Shown in pieces: positions 1 through 7,506 of a stretch of 24,084 nt of DNA. Made by a program: the position numbers and the translations under genes. Location of the stretch: IMG/VR virus record IMGVR_UViG_3300037264_004633, positions 1 to 24,084 of that record. One strand, given 5' to 3'. Source of the stretch: a virus. The notes under the pieces are model-generated. The model was not told the DNA's origin, did not search any database, and was given only the letters and a program-made list of their open reading frames with translations. Positions within the stretch are counted from its first letter, which is position 1, and the number at the start of each line of letters is the position of its first letter.

Positions 1-31
1 AATTGTGCTTCATTTTTCCCTTTTGCCGGAC

Positions 32-67
32 TTTAACGCCCTGGCTCCGGGCGGGTTAAATTTTTTT
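32..67 (+). terminator. Rho-independent terminator, plus strand
   Basis: TTTAAC-GCCC (32-41) pairs with GGGC-(GG bulge)-GTTAAA (49-60) around a 7-base loop, and seven T's follow at 61-67. The T-run lies on the plus side, so it would end a transcript entering from a gene left of the window. That transcript would converge on the minus-strand late operon. No such gene is visible here. Confidence 0.6.
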
Positions 68-69
68 CG

Positions 70-115
70 CTTTTTACTTTTTACCTTTTACCTTTTACCT
101 TTTACCTTTTACTTC
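70..115. repeat. 7-bp tandem repeat (CCTTTTA)
   Basis: Four exact CCTTTTA units run from 85 to 112, flanked by degenerate units (CTTTTTA) on the left and ACTTCTTA on the right. It lies directly after the plus-strand terminator in AT-rich noncoding DNA. It looks like slippage-prone simple sequence; the minus strand reads as a polypurine GGTAAAA tract. No protein or spacer structure is associated with it. Confidence 0.8.
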
Positions 116-264
116 TTACATTATTATTATCGTCAAAAACTCGGAAAAAGTCAATAACAAAATTGCGATTTTTTAAAATATTTTTTCGGCGGAAAAGGGT
201 AAAAAACCCTATTATTGCTTTAAAAACGCAGAAAAACGAACGCATTAGAAGCGATTACAGCCCC

Positions 265-290
265 GATAATCTGTCGGATGGTAGATTATC
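265..290. repeat. 8-bp inverted repeat, 10-base spacer
   Basis: GATAATCT (265-272) and AGATTATC (283-290) are perfect reverse complements separated by 10 bases. Neither side carries a T-run next to the stem, so it is not a clear terminator. It could be an operator or a structured end of the message. Confidence 0.4.
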
Positions 291-351
291 CTTCCCAAAT
301 CTTTTTACACCCCTGTTTTTAAGCTGATAATAAGGGTATTATTTAAAAACC

Positions 352-409
352 AGCGTTTTTAACGTAAAAATACAGATTAGTTATTATCGCTGAAAACTAT
401 AAAAACGCT
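352..409 (-). terminator. Possible late-operon terminator
   Basis: Directly at the stop of the last gene, AGCGTTTTTA (read on the minus strand from 409) is matched by TAAAAACGCT 38 bases downstream (361-352). GGTTTTTAAAT follows. The 10-bp perfect stem and T-rich tail at the operon end fit a terminator, but the 38-base loop is long and the stem is AT-rich. Confidence 0.35.
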
Positions 410-846
410 TACCACTTTCCATCCCGGCAGATAAAATCCGGCGTGGCGAGGCGGGCCTGAATTCCACAGCATATATGGGGACATTTATACCCGCCGCTGC
501 AATCTATGCAGATTTTTCGGCGGCGGACATATTCGGCTTTTTCGATGGGGATTTTGCCGGCGGACGCAATGCCGCGAGCGGCAATATCATAGTCAGCTTG
601 GATTTGATTATTAGTTAATTCCGGCGGAAGCGGAACCGGTGAGTTGGGGACAATCAGTTTCGGATTTCGGATTTCTGGTTTCGGATTTAAATCAGGCGGG
701 CGTACCCAAAAACCAATTTTACAGCACCAGAGTTTTCTTTCGCTAATATAAAGACACCGAGAACACTCCTCTATATTTATGACTTTAGGTTTAGTGGTTT
801 TATCACAATTTAGCAAAATATTATTTGTCTCCAGTATGTTCGCCAA
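409..846 (-). CDS. Small Cys-rich putative zinc-binding protein, last gene of the late operon
   Basis: A 145-residue protein without recognised function. The N-terminal part has C28xxC31 and C41-C42. The C-terminal part has C113xxC116, C122, C126-C127 and C140, ending in C-R-D-G-K-W. This last spacing recalls small zinc-binding C-terminal domains ending in CPxGKW in phage proteins, which is a family resemblance from memory. A Pro/Asn-rich linker (about 48-80) joins the two halves. There is no ATG anywhere in the frame: either the TTG at 846 (37-base overlap with the upstream gene) or the TTG at 816 (7-base overlap, GGAG about 12 bases upstream) must start it. It is probably a tail accessory or terminal regulatory protein; the zinc-site reading is inference. 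Confidence 0.6.
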   Translation of the reverse strand: MANILETNNILLNCDKTTKPKVINIEECSRCLYISERKLWCCKIGFWVRPPDLNPKPEIRNPKLIVPNSPVPLPPELTNNQIQADYDIAARGIASAGKIPIEKAEYVRRRKICIDCSGGYKCPHICCGIQARLATPDFICRDGKW

Positions 847-1577
847 TCTTTACCAACACCAGGTTTGCTATCCACATTCGAGGTGTGGGCTAATCTGCAT
901 TTATATATTTTGCCGCCCCAGCGAATCGGATTGTTGAAAGTATCGTAAAAGGTATTTAACGTCCACTCACTTAGGAGAGATATTTGGGCAGTTCCACCGT
1001 ATCCTCGAAGGGTACTGCAATTACCCTGATTACTATAATATCCTGATAATTTAGCTTCGCAATTACCTATTTTAAAATACCATCCCCAGAATGCTTGCTT
1101 AGCGCCAGGGTCCGTAACGGGACATCCATCTATCTCTGCATGGCCGGCTATTCTGACATACCCATCCCACAGCCCACTATAATACAACCAAACGCCAATA
1201 TGCACATGCTGATAGGATTTCCACGCCCATTTGCAGAACTCACCGCCCCCGCCTACTTCTAAAGACAATATCCATTCTCCGTTCAGATATTCCCCGTGAT
1301 ATCCTGGGCAACTATTGACGCCTTCCAATTTGATTATTATGCAATTTATATCCGTAGCACAAACGCTGCAATTACAAAATGAGGGACATTCATCGTCGGG
1401 AATTTCCACCCTAAACTGCATAGTCACTAAATTAAGGCAGGCGTAGTAAGTGTCTGCGTATGTTTTAACCGCAACCATGCCGGCGTGTTCACCGCCGGTT
1501 ACAACACACCCTGAAATTTCGCAGCAATTTGTAAGTACAACCATGCCGTCGAGTTTTACGCAGCCATTTATAAGCAT
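810..1577 (-). CDS. Cys-rich tail fibre/adhesin-like protein with C-terminal carbohydrate-binding-like module
   Basis: 255 residues with about 17 cysteines, many in pairs or closely spaced (CNCSVC near residue 68). That is unusual for an intracellular virion protein and suggests disulfides or metal sites. The middle part (LNGEWILSLE...CKWAW) recalls repeat domains of planctomycete proteins with LNG...L...C.W. Residues 225-249 (YKC..AHTS....PGVGKDW..YW) resemble small carbohydrate-binding modules (CBM5/12-like) at the ends of phage tail proteins. The ATG at 1577 lies 9 bases after the upstream stop with only a weak GAGG upstream. As the penultimate gene after the hub it is a good candidate for receptor binding. 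Function is inferred from context and composition. Confidence 0.65.
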   Translation of the reverse strand: MLINGCVKLDGMVVLTNCCEISGCVVTGGEHAGMVAVKTYADTYYACLNLVTMQFRVEIPDDECPSFCNCSVCATDINCIIIKLEGVNSCPGYHGEYLNGEWILSLEVGGGGEFCKWAWKSYQHVHIGVWLYYSGLWDGYVRIAGHAEIDGCPVTDPGAKQAFWGWYFKIGNCEAKLSGYYSNQGNCSTLRGYGGTAQISLLSEWTLNTFYDTFNNPIRWGGKIYKCRLAHTSNVDSKPGVGKDWRTYWRQIIFC

Positions 1578-1585
1578 TGGCGATT

Positions 1586-1975
1586 TTATGCCTCTTCTTC
1601 ACAGATGGTCCATATCTGGAAACCTTCCAAGGCCCACCAGTTATGGTCATTTTCATAAATATTAAGATAATCCCCCAAATCAAGATGCCTGATCGCCGCA
1701 GATAAAGATGTTCCCCCGCTTAGAACGCATCGAACGTCGAAGGCGGCCCCCGTTTCGTCCCACGTTTCCGTTCCACCATTCCATTCTACCAATTTACAAC
1801 TGATAATATTATCCGTAATATTATCAGCCGCCTCCTGCGTCTTTGCCATGCGGATATCGCCGCCGGCCGGCAGCGGCGGCAAGAAGCGAAGGGGACTCTT
1901 ATACGCCTGCTGCTGCAGTTCGCGGACTTGACGCTTAAGGGATTCCATTTCTCTTTTTAATTCGATTATGTCCAT
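1586..1975 (-). CDS. Small tail-tip protein with N-terminal coiled coil
   Basis: 129 residues. The first 25 or so form a heptad-like helix (ELKREMESLKRQVRELQQQ), suited to trimerisation. A Pro/Gly linker (about 30-40) follows, then a probably beta-rich domain containing WNGGTETWDETGAAF. I do not recognise the family. The ATG at 1975 starts 4 bases after the stop of the 679-residue hub gene with no clear Shine-Dalgarno, so translation is probably coupled. A coiled coil followed by a small beta domain, placed between the hub and the Cys-rich fibre, suggests a trimeric connector or short fibre. Confidence 0.6.
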   Translation of the reverse strand: MDIIELKREMESLKRQVRELQQQAYKSPLRFLPPLPAGGDIRMAKTQEAADNITDNIISCKLVEWNGGTETWDETGAAFDVRCVLSGGTSLSAAIRHLDLGDYLNIYENDHNWWALEGFQIWTICEEEA

Positions 1976-1978
1976 ATA

Positions 1979-4018
1979 TTATTTTTTGCGAAACATCGCA
2001 GATATATCCAATTCCGTAAAATCGGTCATTATCGTCGTTTTTACGTTTTGAAAATTCCATTCGACAGCCGTAACGCACGAGCCGGCGACGCCTACGCCTG
2101 AAACGTCCGTATTTGTCAGCATTGTCCCGATGGGCACCGCGGCATCGACGACATTCATCTGAATCGTAATTTTATTGCGAATTCTGCCATACCACGCAAC
2201 GGCGGCCGCCAGTGCATCACGAAGCCGCGGACGGTCATCGCGGATAAAATTCGAACCGCCGTATTCAACCAAAGAGCCGGCGGCATTAACATCGATAATT
2301 GTTCCAGGCGTTACATACCACAATTCGGCGTCGGGGACATCGAGTGTTAAAATTCTTTTGTTCTCATAATTACCCAAAGTATGCGTTACTTTTACGAATT
2401 GGTCGGTTTCCAAAAAAACAGTAGCGAGCATTTCCGAATAATCAATAAAAACATATTCGGCGTACATCGCCGGCTCTGCGTCGGTCCAATAATTTTCGGC
2501 GGCTAAATACTGCGGATTGAATCTAACCTCAAATCCCATTTCCCTTTGCAGCGGACGCGTAACTGCGTTGTGTGGTTCGAGTTTTTCCGCATAATAATAT
2601 TTATCATCCTTTGTGCATAGCACAAACATATCCCTGTGTTCCGGCTCGGAGCCGCTCGGATTCTTATCGACTGGATTCGCTCCGCTGTAATCGAAACCCA
2701 CTTTAAACGGCAGATAATTTAAAATACGTTTATCAAAATTCCAGTAATTTGCCTGAGCGTTATAAACAACGTCCCCTGCTGAGTTGAGTTTCGGGTTAGT
2801 TATCCGCCACCAAATTCCATCGAGAGTTTTCCAATTCCACGCCGGATTAATTCTGAACGTGGTAAATACTCGGCCGAACCGCTCGGCAGAACGAAATCTA
2901 TCGTTTAGTTCGGCCTTTTCGGTATCAGACAATCCGCTATACCCGGCAACGTCTTTTGCCGCATTTTTATAGGTCGTCTCCTCGGCGTCGGTCCATGCCC
3001 CTTGAAGTATATTGCCCGAAAAGTACAAAGTGCAGCAGGTTTTCATTTTCGAGCCGCGAACGGTGATTTCATCGAAAACACTTGAAATATCCAGTGTTAC
3101 CTCAACAGTTGTTTTTAGTTTGTCTTCCCAAAGTTCGAGGGACACTTTGGAGTTATTCGCAGGAAGCGTTACGCCGCCGCCGACGGCTATATTTTCATCT
3201 ATAACCGTGAACGGCTCCAATGTAACCGTCCCCTCCACATCTACGTTATATCGCCAGCTAAATCCGCGATTGCGGTTAAACAGCGCATTGAGCGCCTGCC
3301 GCAGCGTTACATTGTTAAAATCGTAAATATTTTCTATCATTAAAAGCGTATCAACCACTTTATCGGAGGCGGAAAGTATGAATTGCGGGCCGTTATCAAA
3401 TTGATAGCGTTCCAGTAAATAATCAACGATATCCAAAACGCTCCACGTTGCCGGCGTTTCGGTATTATTGGCGAATACGTAAGAAATTTTGCCGTTTAAT
3501 TCGACCGCTAACGCTGACCTATTGCCGACAATGTCCCCGCCATACTCATGGCGGCGATTGAAGGTGGGTAGATAATCGATTAAAACCGCCGAGTTCTCAC
3601 TGTGTACCCAGCCGCCGTTAAGCCGCGTTTCTAAAAGCCAATCCAGACCGTAGGCCTGAATGATTTGGTCTGCGCTCGATGAGCGGGCAGTTTTACCTAA
3701 AAGCATAAACTTTTCGGCAGGCACTACGCCTGTCCAAAGTATAAATTCGTCCTTGCCGTTTCGTCCCCTGATTTGAATATAACAATACGTAAAACTTATT
3801 AATTCATCGCCGTCTGTCATTTGTTCGTAATTTTCCCAAAATCCCTCGCCATATCTAACTTTAAATGTTGCTGTCCCCATCGCAGGCGCAGCGGCCAGCG
3901 ACGCGGAGAGCGGCTGAATATTGGGAGCATAAATCCAATCGTCCCCCCAATTCAATTTAAAATAAACGGACGTCGGAATACTGAAAACCTGCTCATCCGC
4001 TCTCAATTGTATTGCCAT
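1979..4018 (-). CDS. Large tail-tip/baseplate hub-like protein
   Basis: 679 residues, the largest protein in the window. It begins with a beta-rich region (FKVRYGEGFWENYEQM..GDELISF). A segment around residues 235-275 reads like tail-hub or Tal-type proteins (LRQALNALFNRNRGFSWRYN, then TVTLEPF). The remainder is beta-rich with many aromatic residues and a late sequence on 'GTIIDVNAAG' and 'IRNKITIQMNV', as in proteins whose tail domains reorient a hub. The gene follows the FN3-like tail genes and precedes the coiled-coil and Cys-rich genes, where siphoviruses place the hub or central fibre. The ATG at 4018 is 3 bases past the upstream stop with no strong Shine-Dalgarno. Hub is the best reading, but no catalytic motif is visible. 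Confidence 0.6.
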   Translation of the reverse strand: MAIQLRADEQVFSIPTSVYFKLNWGDDWIYAPNIQPLSASLAAAPAMGTATFKVRYGEGFWENYEQMTDGDELISFTYCYIQIRGRNGKDEFILWTGVVPAEKFMLLGKTARSSSADQIIQAYGLDWLLETRLNGGWVHSENSAVLIDYLPTFNRRHEYGGDIVGNRSALAVELNGKISYVFANNTETPATWSVLDIVDYLLERYQFDNGPQFILSASDKVVDTLLMIENIYDFNNVTLRQALNALFNRNRGFSWRYNVDVEGTVTLEPFTVIDENIAVGGGVTLPANNSKVSLELWEDKLKTTVEVTLDISSVFDEITVRGSKMKTCCTLYFSGNILQGAWTDAEETTYKNAAKDVAGYSGLSDTEKAELNDRFRSAERFGRVFTTFRINPAWNWKTLDGIWWRITNPKLNSAGDVVYNAQANYWNFDKRILNYLPFKVGFDYSGANPVDKNPSGSEPEHRDMFVLCTKDDKYYYAEKLEPHNAVTRPLQREMGFEVRFNPQYLAAENYWTDAEPAMYAEYVFIDYSEMLATVFLETDQFVKVTHTLGNYENKRILTLDVPDAELWYVTPGTIIDVNAAGSLVEYGGSNFIRDDRPRLRDALAAAVAWYGRIRNKITIQMNVVDAAVPIGTMLTNTDVSGVGVAGSCVTAVEWNFQNVKTTIMTDFTELDISAMFRKK

Positions 4019-4021
4019 TTT

Positions 4022-4987
4022 TTATTCGCTTTCCGCCGTATGGCCCAAAAACGACTTGCCGTCTGGTTTAGCCGGTCCTGCCGTCGATGCTGTGCAGGAA
4101 TAAATTACGGCGTTCGTACTGTCGTAATTATTTACACCATCAACCCTCCGCATTCGCACCAAAACCTTCAACGTGTCGTTATGGTCTGCGGCTGGGGACA
4201 GCCAATTCAGATTGGCGATTCCGTTATTTCCCTTAATTGCAACCAAAGTCGGCGCATCATTCGGGTTCGGGTCAACGCCCGTATCGGTGAACCAAATCGC
4301 CCAATGCGTCGCCGCATATTCGTTATTGCGGTCGAATAAATACTGCGCCTTAACTTGTCCCTTGCCGCCGGCAGCGGGGACAATGCTTATATTGGTCGGC
4401 TCATCCGGCAGATTCGGGGCAAGGTCGTAATTATTGTCGAGTTTTAAATCCGAGCCGATAACGTTCTGGCTTAAGAGTCCCCACTTGTTTCTTTTGCGCA
4501 AAACAAATTGATAGTTGACGTTCGGGTTTAAGTTCGGAATTACGAACGGCGGCGCCAATAAATCACACAGCGTGATATCGAACGGCTCGACGGGTATTTG
4601 TGCGGGCAGCGTCTTAAAAACCGCAAACGGCGTATCATAGTTAGGGACACCATCGGTGATTAAATAGAGTTCGTATTGTTCCAACTCATCAGTTGCAATT
4701 CTAAATAATCCCTCGCCGACGTTCGGCGATATTTGCAGAAATCCTTTATTATTAACGTCAAACTCAATAGTGGCGTGACATATTTTGGTAAACTCCGCCG
4801 ATTCGGCACAGTTGGAATCAAACTCAACGGCAGCGTGACATATTTTGGTAAACTCCGCCGATTCGGCACAAGAATCGGAAAAGCTGATATCGGCATGACA
4901 ACTAACCTCATGCACTAACGCTACTTCCTGATAAGGCAGCTCTTGAAGCCATATACTGGCGTGACAACTAACGTTATATTCCGTCAT
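4022..4987 (-). CDS. Tail protein with tandem CHA repeats and fibronectin-like domains
   Basis: 321 residues from the ATG at 4987, which overlaps the upstream TGA as ATGA. A longer frame back to a TTG at 5140 would overlap the neighbour by 157 bases and is less likely; a second ATG lies at 5005. The N-terminus carries four CHAx(I/V) motifs at residues 8, 30, 50 and 70. The last two lie in near-identical 20-residue units (CAESAEFTKICHA). The rest contains two segments that read like fibronectin type III domains ('LNPNVNYQFVLRKRNKWG' and 'NDTLKVLVRMRRVDG'). It is probably a tail-tip or fibre subunit; the role of the Cys-His repeats is unknown. Confidence 0.65.
   Translation of the reverse strand: MTEYNVSCHASIWLQELPYQEVALVHEVSCHADISFSDSCAESAEFTKICHAAVEFDSNCAESAEFTKICHATIEFDVNNKGFLQISPNVGEGLFRIATDELEQYELYLITDGVPNYDTPFAVFKTLPAQIPVEPFDITLCDLLAPPFVIPNLNPNVNYQFVLRKRNKWGLLSQNVIGSDLKLDNNYDLAPNLPDEPTNISIVPAAGGKGQVKAQYLFDRNNEYAATHWAIWFTDTGVDPNPNDAPTLVAIKGNNGIANLNWLSPAADHNDTLKVLVRMRRVDGVNNYDSTNAVIYSCTASTAGPAKPDGKSFLGHTAESE
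4758..4972 (-). repeat. 60-bp tandem duplication plus older degenerate copies
   Basis: Bases 4773-4810 and 4833-4870 are identical over 38 bases at a 60-base offset. The preceding TCAAACTCAA (4758 and 4818) is repeated at the same offset. Older copies are visible as TGACAACTAAC at 4896 and 4962, 66 bases apart. All offsets are multiples of 3, so the array expands the CHA repeat of the tail protein without breaking its frame. Confidence 0.85.
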
Positions 4988-6033
4988 TGCGCGTCGAAAC
5001 TCCATTTTATTGCATTTTGCAAGGAAGGCGTTGCGGTCTGTCCCGCTATAATTATAAGCCACAACCACAATCCAATCATTCCGCCTGCGGCAATGTCCCC
5101 AATATTCAGTCCGGTCGATTCGGTTATTCCGGTTGACCAAGAAAAACCCGAAATGCCGGCGGTATCGTTTTCGTTTGCGGCGACCGTAAATGCCCCGCCG
5201 GTCGGAGATTCGCTCGCAATTTTTATTCCCGGTACGGCGTCGAGTTTATCGCTTGCCGCTCCGGCAAGCGCCGATGTACCCAAAAGTCCTCTACCCGCCG
5301 CCGGCACGGTTAGAATCGTCGCTGTTTTTTGCAAATAATAAACAATTTCACGCAGCGAGCCGCCGACCGTCGAAATCCGGCAAAATCCGGTTGCAGGCCA
5401 GTCGGCGAACGAACCGCTTGTTTCGATTGTCCCGTCGCCGGACGCAGGCAGTTGGCCGGAATCGCTCGTCTGCTGCGTGCCGAGCGCTGCAAGCCATATT
5501 TTAAGATTTTTGACTGCTTGCGTTACATTGCAGGCCCTGAATGCCATACATCGCAGTTTAATCTCGCCCGCCGCCTGTTCGGCTCCGGAGACGTTCGACG
5601 AACCGATGACGTTATTATATACGGGGACAAGCGTAACCGTCGCAATACCCTTGAGGGTTGCAGCCGTCGAACGCGTTGCAATTGCAAATTTGCAGCGATT
5701 GGCGGCATTCGCCTCGACGCCAGTTTCTAAAAGTTTTGTTTGTCCGTTCGCTATTGCGACGATAGGGCCTGGCGTTCCGTTCGGCGCAGTCCATCGCAGC
5801 GAATCACCGTCAACCGTTTCGAGGCAGCCGATTCCCTCACCATTTGCGCCTGATACGCGTTTAATGATTATTCCGGGTATTTGGCCCGTTAAAAAAAAAC
5901 CGATTTGTTCGACGTAATTCGAGCCGCGGTACCCGCCGAGGGACATATCAGGGTCGGGTTGTGCAGCGCCGTCGCTTGCCGCTCCAGTTAAAAACAAGCC
6001 CAAAGTATCGCCGTGCGTGAATTCATCGTACAT
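4984..6033 (-). CDS. Tail/virion structural protein, unrecognised family
   Basis: 349 residues, rich in Ala, Gly, Thr and Ser, as in beta-structured virion proteins. It contains 'AAGRGLLGTSALAGAASD' (about 243-260) and a C-terminal hydrophobic stretch, 'GLWLWLIIIAG', where related virion proteins carry a G.W.R.(I/V)PAG pattern from memory. It is more likely a buried beta strand than a membrane anchor. Start at ATG 6033 with AGGA about 9-10 bases upstream, preceded by a 72-base gap that shows nothing further. It ends in an ATGA overlap with the CHA-repeat gene. Its place between small tail-tip genes and the hub points to a tail-tip or fibre component. Confidence 0.6.
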   Translation of the reverse strand: MYDEFTHGDTLGLFLTGAASDGAAQPDPDMSLGGYRGSNYVEQIGFFLTGQIPGIIIKRVSGANGEGIGCLETVDGDSLRWTAPNGTPGPIVAIANGQTKLLETGVEANAANRCKFAIATRSTAATLKGIATVTLVPVYNNVIGSSNVSGAEQAAGEIKLRCMAFRACNVTQAVKNLKIWLAALGTQQTSDSGQLPASGDGTIETSGSFADWPATGFCRISTVGGSLREIVYYLQKTATILTVPAAGRGLLGTSALAGAASDKLDAVPGIKIASESPTGGAFTVAANENDTAGISGFSWSTGITESTGLNIGDIAAGGMIGLWLWLIIIAGQTATPSLQNAIKWSFDAQ

Positions 6034-6105
6034 CTGTTATTTTCCTATCAACCTCATAAAATTTCGCTACGTGCCTAAAAATCGCACATTAAGCTCGAAG
6101 CAGCC

Positions 6106-6606
6106 CTATGAAGCCGACGATGCGGCATAATACATCACCTTCACGACGTCGCCGTTATTAACTACCTGGTCTCCGCCGTCAGATAAAGCCGCACACCATA
6201 ATTTTCCGGCCGTGCCGCTTTTTGTATTATTGGTTGTTAAAAAAGCACCCTTCATTGTTTCTGTTGCATTGCAACTAAAGTAGATCGGAGTACCGTTAGA
6301 TGTCTCTTGGCCGGAGGCGGTGCCGAACGTAATAGTTGGACGCGTCGATTCGCTGTATTCGTCGGCCTCTTCCCATCCGCCGTGACTTGCCATTGTGTCC
6401 CCCGCTACGATGCCGGTATAATTATCGTCCCTAATTAAGCCGACATACCACGTCGGCTTTGCCGTTACGCCGAATATTATATCCAAAGACAAATCCAGGC
6501 CTTCATTGACAACGAGGTTACTGATTGCTTCTTTCCATTTTAGATTTCCGAGTTTGTCGAAACATTCGACGACAAATTTCCCTTTCAACTTAAATCTTTC
6601 GTTCAT
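6106..6606 (-). CDS. Conserved phage tail-associated protein
   Basis: 166 residues. The order of motifs 'NLVVNEGLD', 'WYVGLIRDDNYTG', 'AGDTMASHGGWEE', 'RPTITFG' and 'GAFLTTNNTKSGT' matches a type of small beta-rich protein common near tail fibres in phage late operons. I cannot name the family. The ATG at 6606 has GGAG 8 bases upstream and follows the previous stop by 1 base. An intergenic gap of 72 bases follows. It is probably a tail-tip or fibre-associated structural subunit. Confidence 0.6.
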   Translation of the reverse strand: MNERFKLKGKFVVECFDKLGNLKWKEAISNLVVNEGLDLSLDIIFGVTAKPTWYVGLIRDDNYTGIVAGDTMASHGGWEEADEYSESTRPTITFGTASGQETSNGTPIYFSCNATETMKGAFLTTNNTKSGTAGKLWCAALSDGGDQVVNNGDVVKVMYYAASSAS

Positions 6607-6607
6607 A

Positions 6608-7126
6608 CTAATTCTCCGTAATGCTCAAATAATGGGTCGTATTCGAATATTCGTAATCAACGTCCGGCTCATCCGGATATCGTACGCATAAAACCGAAAA
6701 TTCCCTTGCCGTCCCATCGTTGCCGTTCGTGCCGACGGGGACGAGCCGGAACAAATGCGTCTGGCCGTCTTCAAGAAATCTGCTCTCGAATTGCATATAC
6801 CCATCGTTTTCCCTTATTTTTTTACGCCGAGTCCAAACGCCGCCGACATATTCATCGACGCGGTAATATTCCGTGTTCGACACAAAAAACCATCCGAGCC
6901 GAACCTTGCCCGGAAAAATCTGGAGCGGTTCGGCGTCGGAATCATCGAGGATTTCAATGACGTAATTTTCGTTCAGATTTACGCCGACCGTAAATTCCGT
7001 CAACTGCGTTTGCGCGACGATAATGCCGTTGAGATAGATGTAAAACGTCGGATTCGGCAAATCGCTCGAAAATCGCAGTAGCCAACTTGTGGTGCCTTTT
7101 CTAACAGGTTGTTCTATTGTCACCAT
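6608..7126 (-). CDS. Fibronectin/Ig-like tail protein
   Basis: 172 residues from the ATG at 7126, 5 bases after the upstream TGA. A TTG at 7156 would give a 25-base overlap. Beta-strand-rich with FN3-like wording in the first half ('TSWLLRFSSDLPNPTFYIYL'), then 'EYYRVDEYVGGVWTRRKKI' and 'FESRFLEDGQTHLFRLVPV'. This resembles the tandem Ig/FN3 domains that decorate tail tips and can bind host glycans. No enzymatic motif is seen. There is no clear Shine-Dalgarno, so coupling to the upstream gene is likely. Confidence 0.55.
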   Translation of the reverse strand: MVTIEQPVRKGTTSWLLRFSSDLPNPTFYIYLNGIIVAQTQLTEFTVGVNLNENYVIEILDDSDAEPLQIFPGKVRLGWFFVSNTEYYRVDEYVGGVWTRRKKIRENDGYMQFESRFLEDGQTHLFRLVPVGTNGNDGTAREFSVLCVRYPDEPDVDYEYSNTTHYLSITEN

Positions 7127-7131
7127 ATTTA

Positions 7132-7506
7132 TCAAAGAGTCGGCTTCAAAAGCCAAACGGCGTTGATTAGATAATTATTGTTCGGGGGATTTGAGTACAA
7201 TAGCGCCTTAACAGAAAGTACCCGCACGTCAACGACCAATACGTAAGTAACCGTTCTGCCGAGTTCATCAACAACGGTAACGTGCGTCCCCTTCAATTCG
7301 GCGTAATCGTCCGCCGCTGCCTGGGCGGTTACAAGATTTGTTACGCCCTCTATAGTATTGATTGTAAGTTCTTCGGCCTTAAACGCATCGATGCGGCTGG
7401 CCGTGCCGTCAACGCCGGGCCGGTCTATGATTTCGACCGCCGCCGCCAGCGCCGGTATCTGCGGACCTTTGAGCGACAAAAAACTAAATGCCCCGATACT
7501 GCTCAT
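7132..7506 (-). CDS. Small distal-tail protein following the tape measure
   Basis: 124 residues. It contains 'LKGPQIPALAAAVEIIDRPG-VDGTA' (split around the RPGVDG turn), a central helical 'TNLVTAQAAADDYAELKG' and a C-terminal 'AVWLLKPTL'. I have seen similar proteins after tape-measure genes, with the RPGVDG motif and a closing W.L.P strand, but I cannot name the family. The start ATG overlaps the tape-measure stop as TAATG. By position it would be the distal tail (Dit-like) adaptor between tube and tip; this is inferred from gene order. Confidence 0.6.
   Translation of the reverse strand: MSSIGAFSFLSLKGPQIPALAAAVEIIDRPGVDGTASRIDAFKAEELTINTIEGVTNLVTAQAAADDYAELKGTHVTVVDELGRTVTYVLVVDVRVLSVKALLYSNPPNNNYLINAVWLLKPTL

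Larger units (their letters stand above)
1..408. other. AT-rich noncoding region at the end of the late operon
   Basis: No convincing coding frame occurs here. The stretch holds the plus-strand terminator (32-67), the CCTTTTA tandem repeat, a small AGGGT/ACCCT hairpin (196-210), an 8-bp inverted repeat (265-290) and a 10-bp inverted repeat next to the last stop codon (352-409). It contains none of the GGGAC pentamers that are common in the coding part. It probably separates the late operon from a convergent neighbour. Confidence 0.6.

Noticed and set aside
70-115. CRISPR-like array
   Set aside because: The unit is 7 bp with no spacers; this is a simple tandem repeat.
265-290. Terminator of the late operon at the GATAATCT repeat
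   Set aside because: No T-run follows on the minus side; the repeat next to the stop (352-409) is a better candidate.
3821-4339. 172-residue open frame on the plus strand
   Set aside because: It lies opposite the hub gene and the CHA-repeat tail gene, has Arg- and Cys-rich composition typical of antisense frames, and lacks a ribosome site or family resemblance.
4988-5140. N-terminal extension of the CHA-repeat gene to a TTG at 5140
   Set aside because: It would overlap the upstream gene by 157 bases, and the ATG at 4987 forms the usual ATGA overlap.
5329-5917. Overlapping plus-strand frames (133 and 146 residues)
   Set aside because: They are shadows of the 349-residue minus-strand tail gene, lack recognisable motifs and lie inside a tight minus-strand operon.
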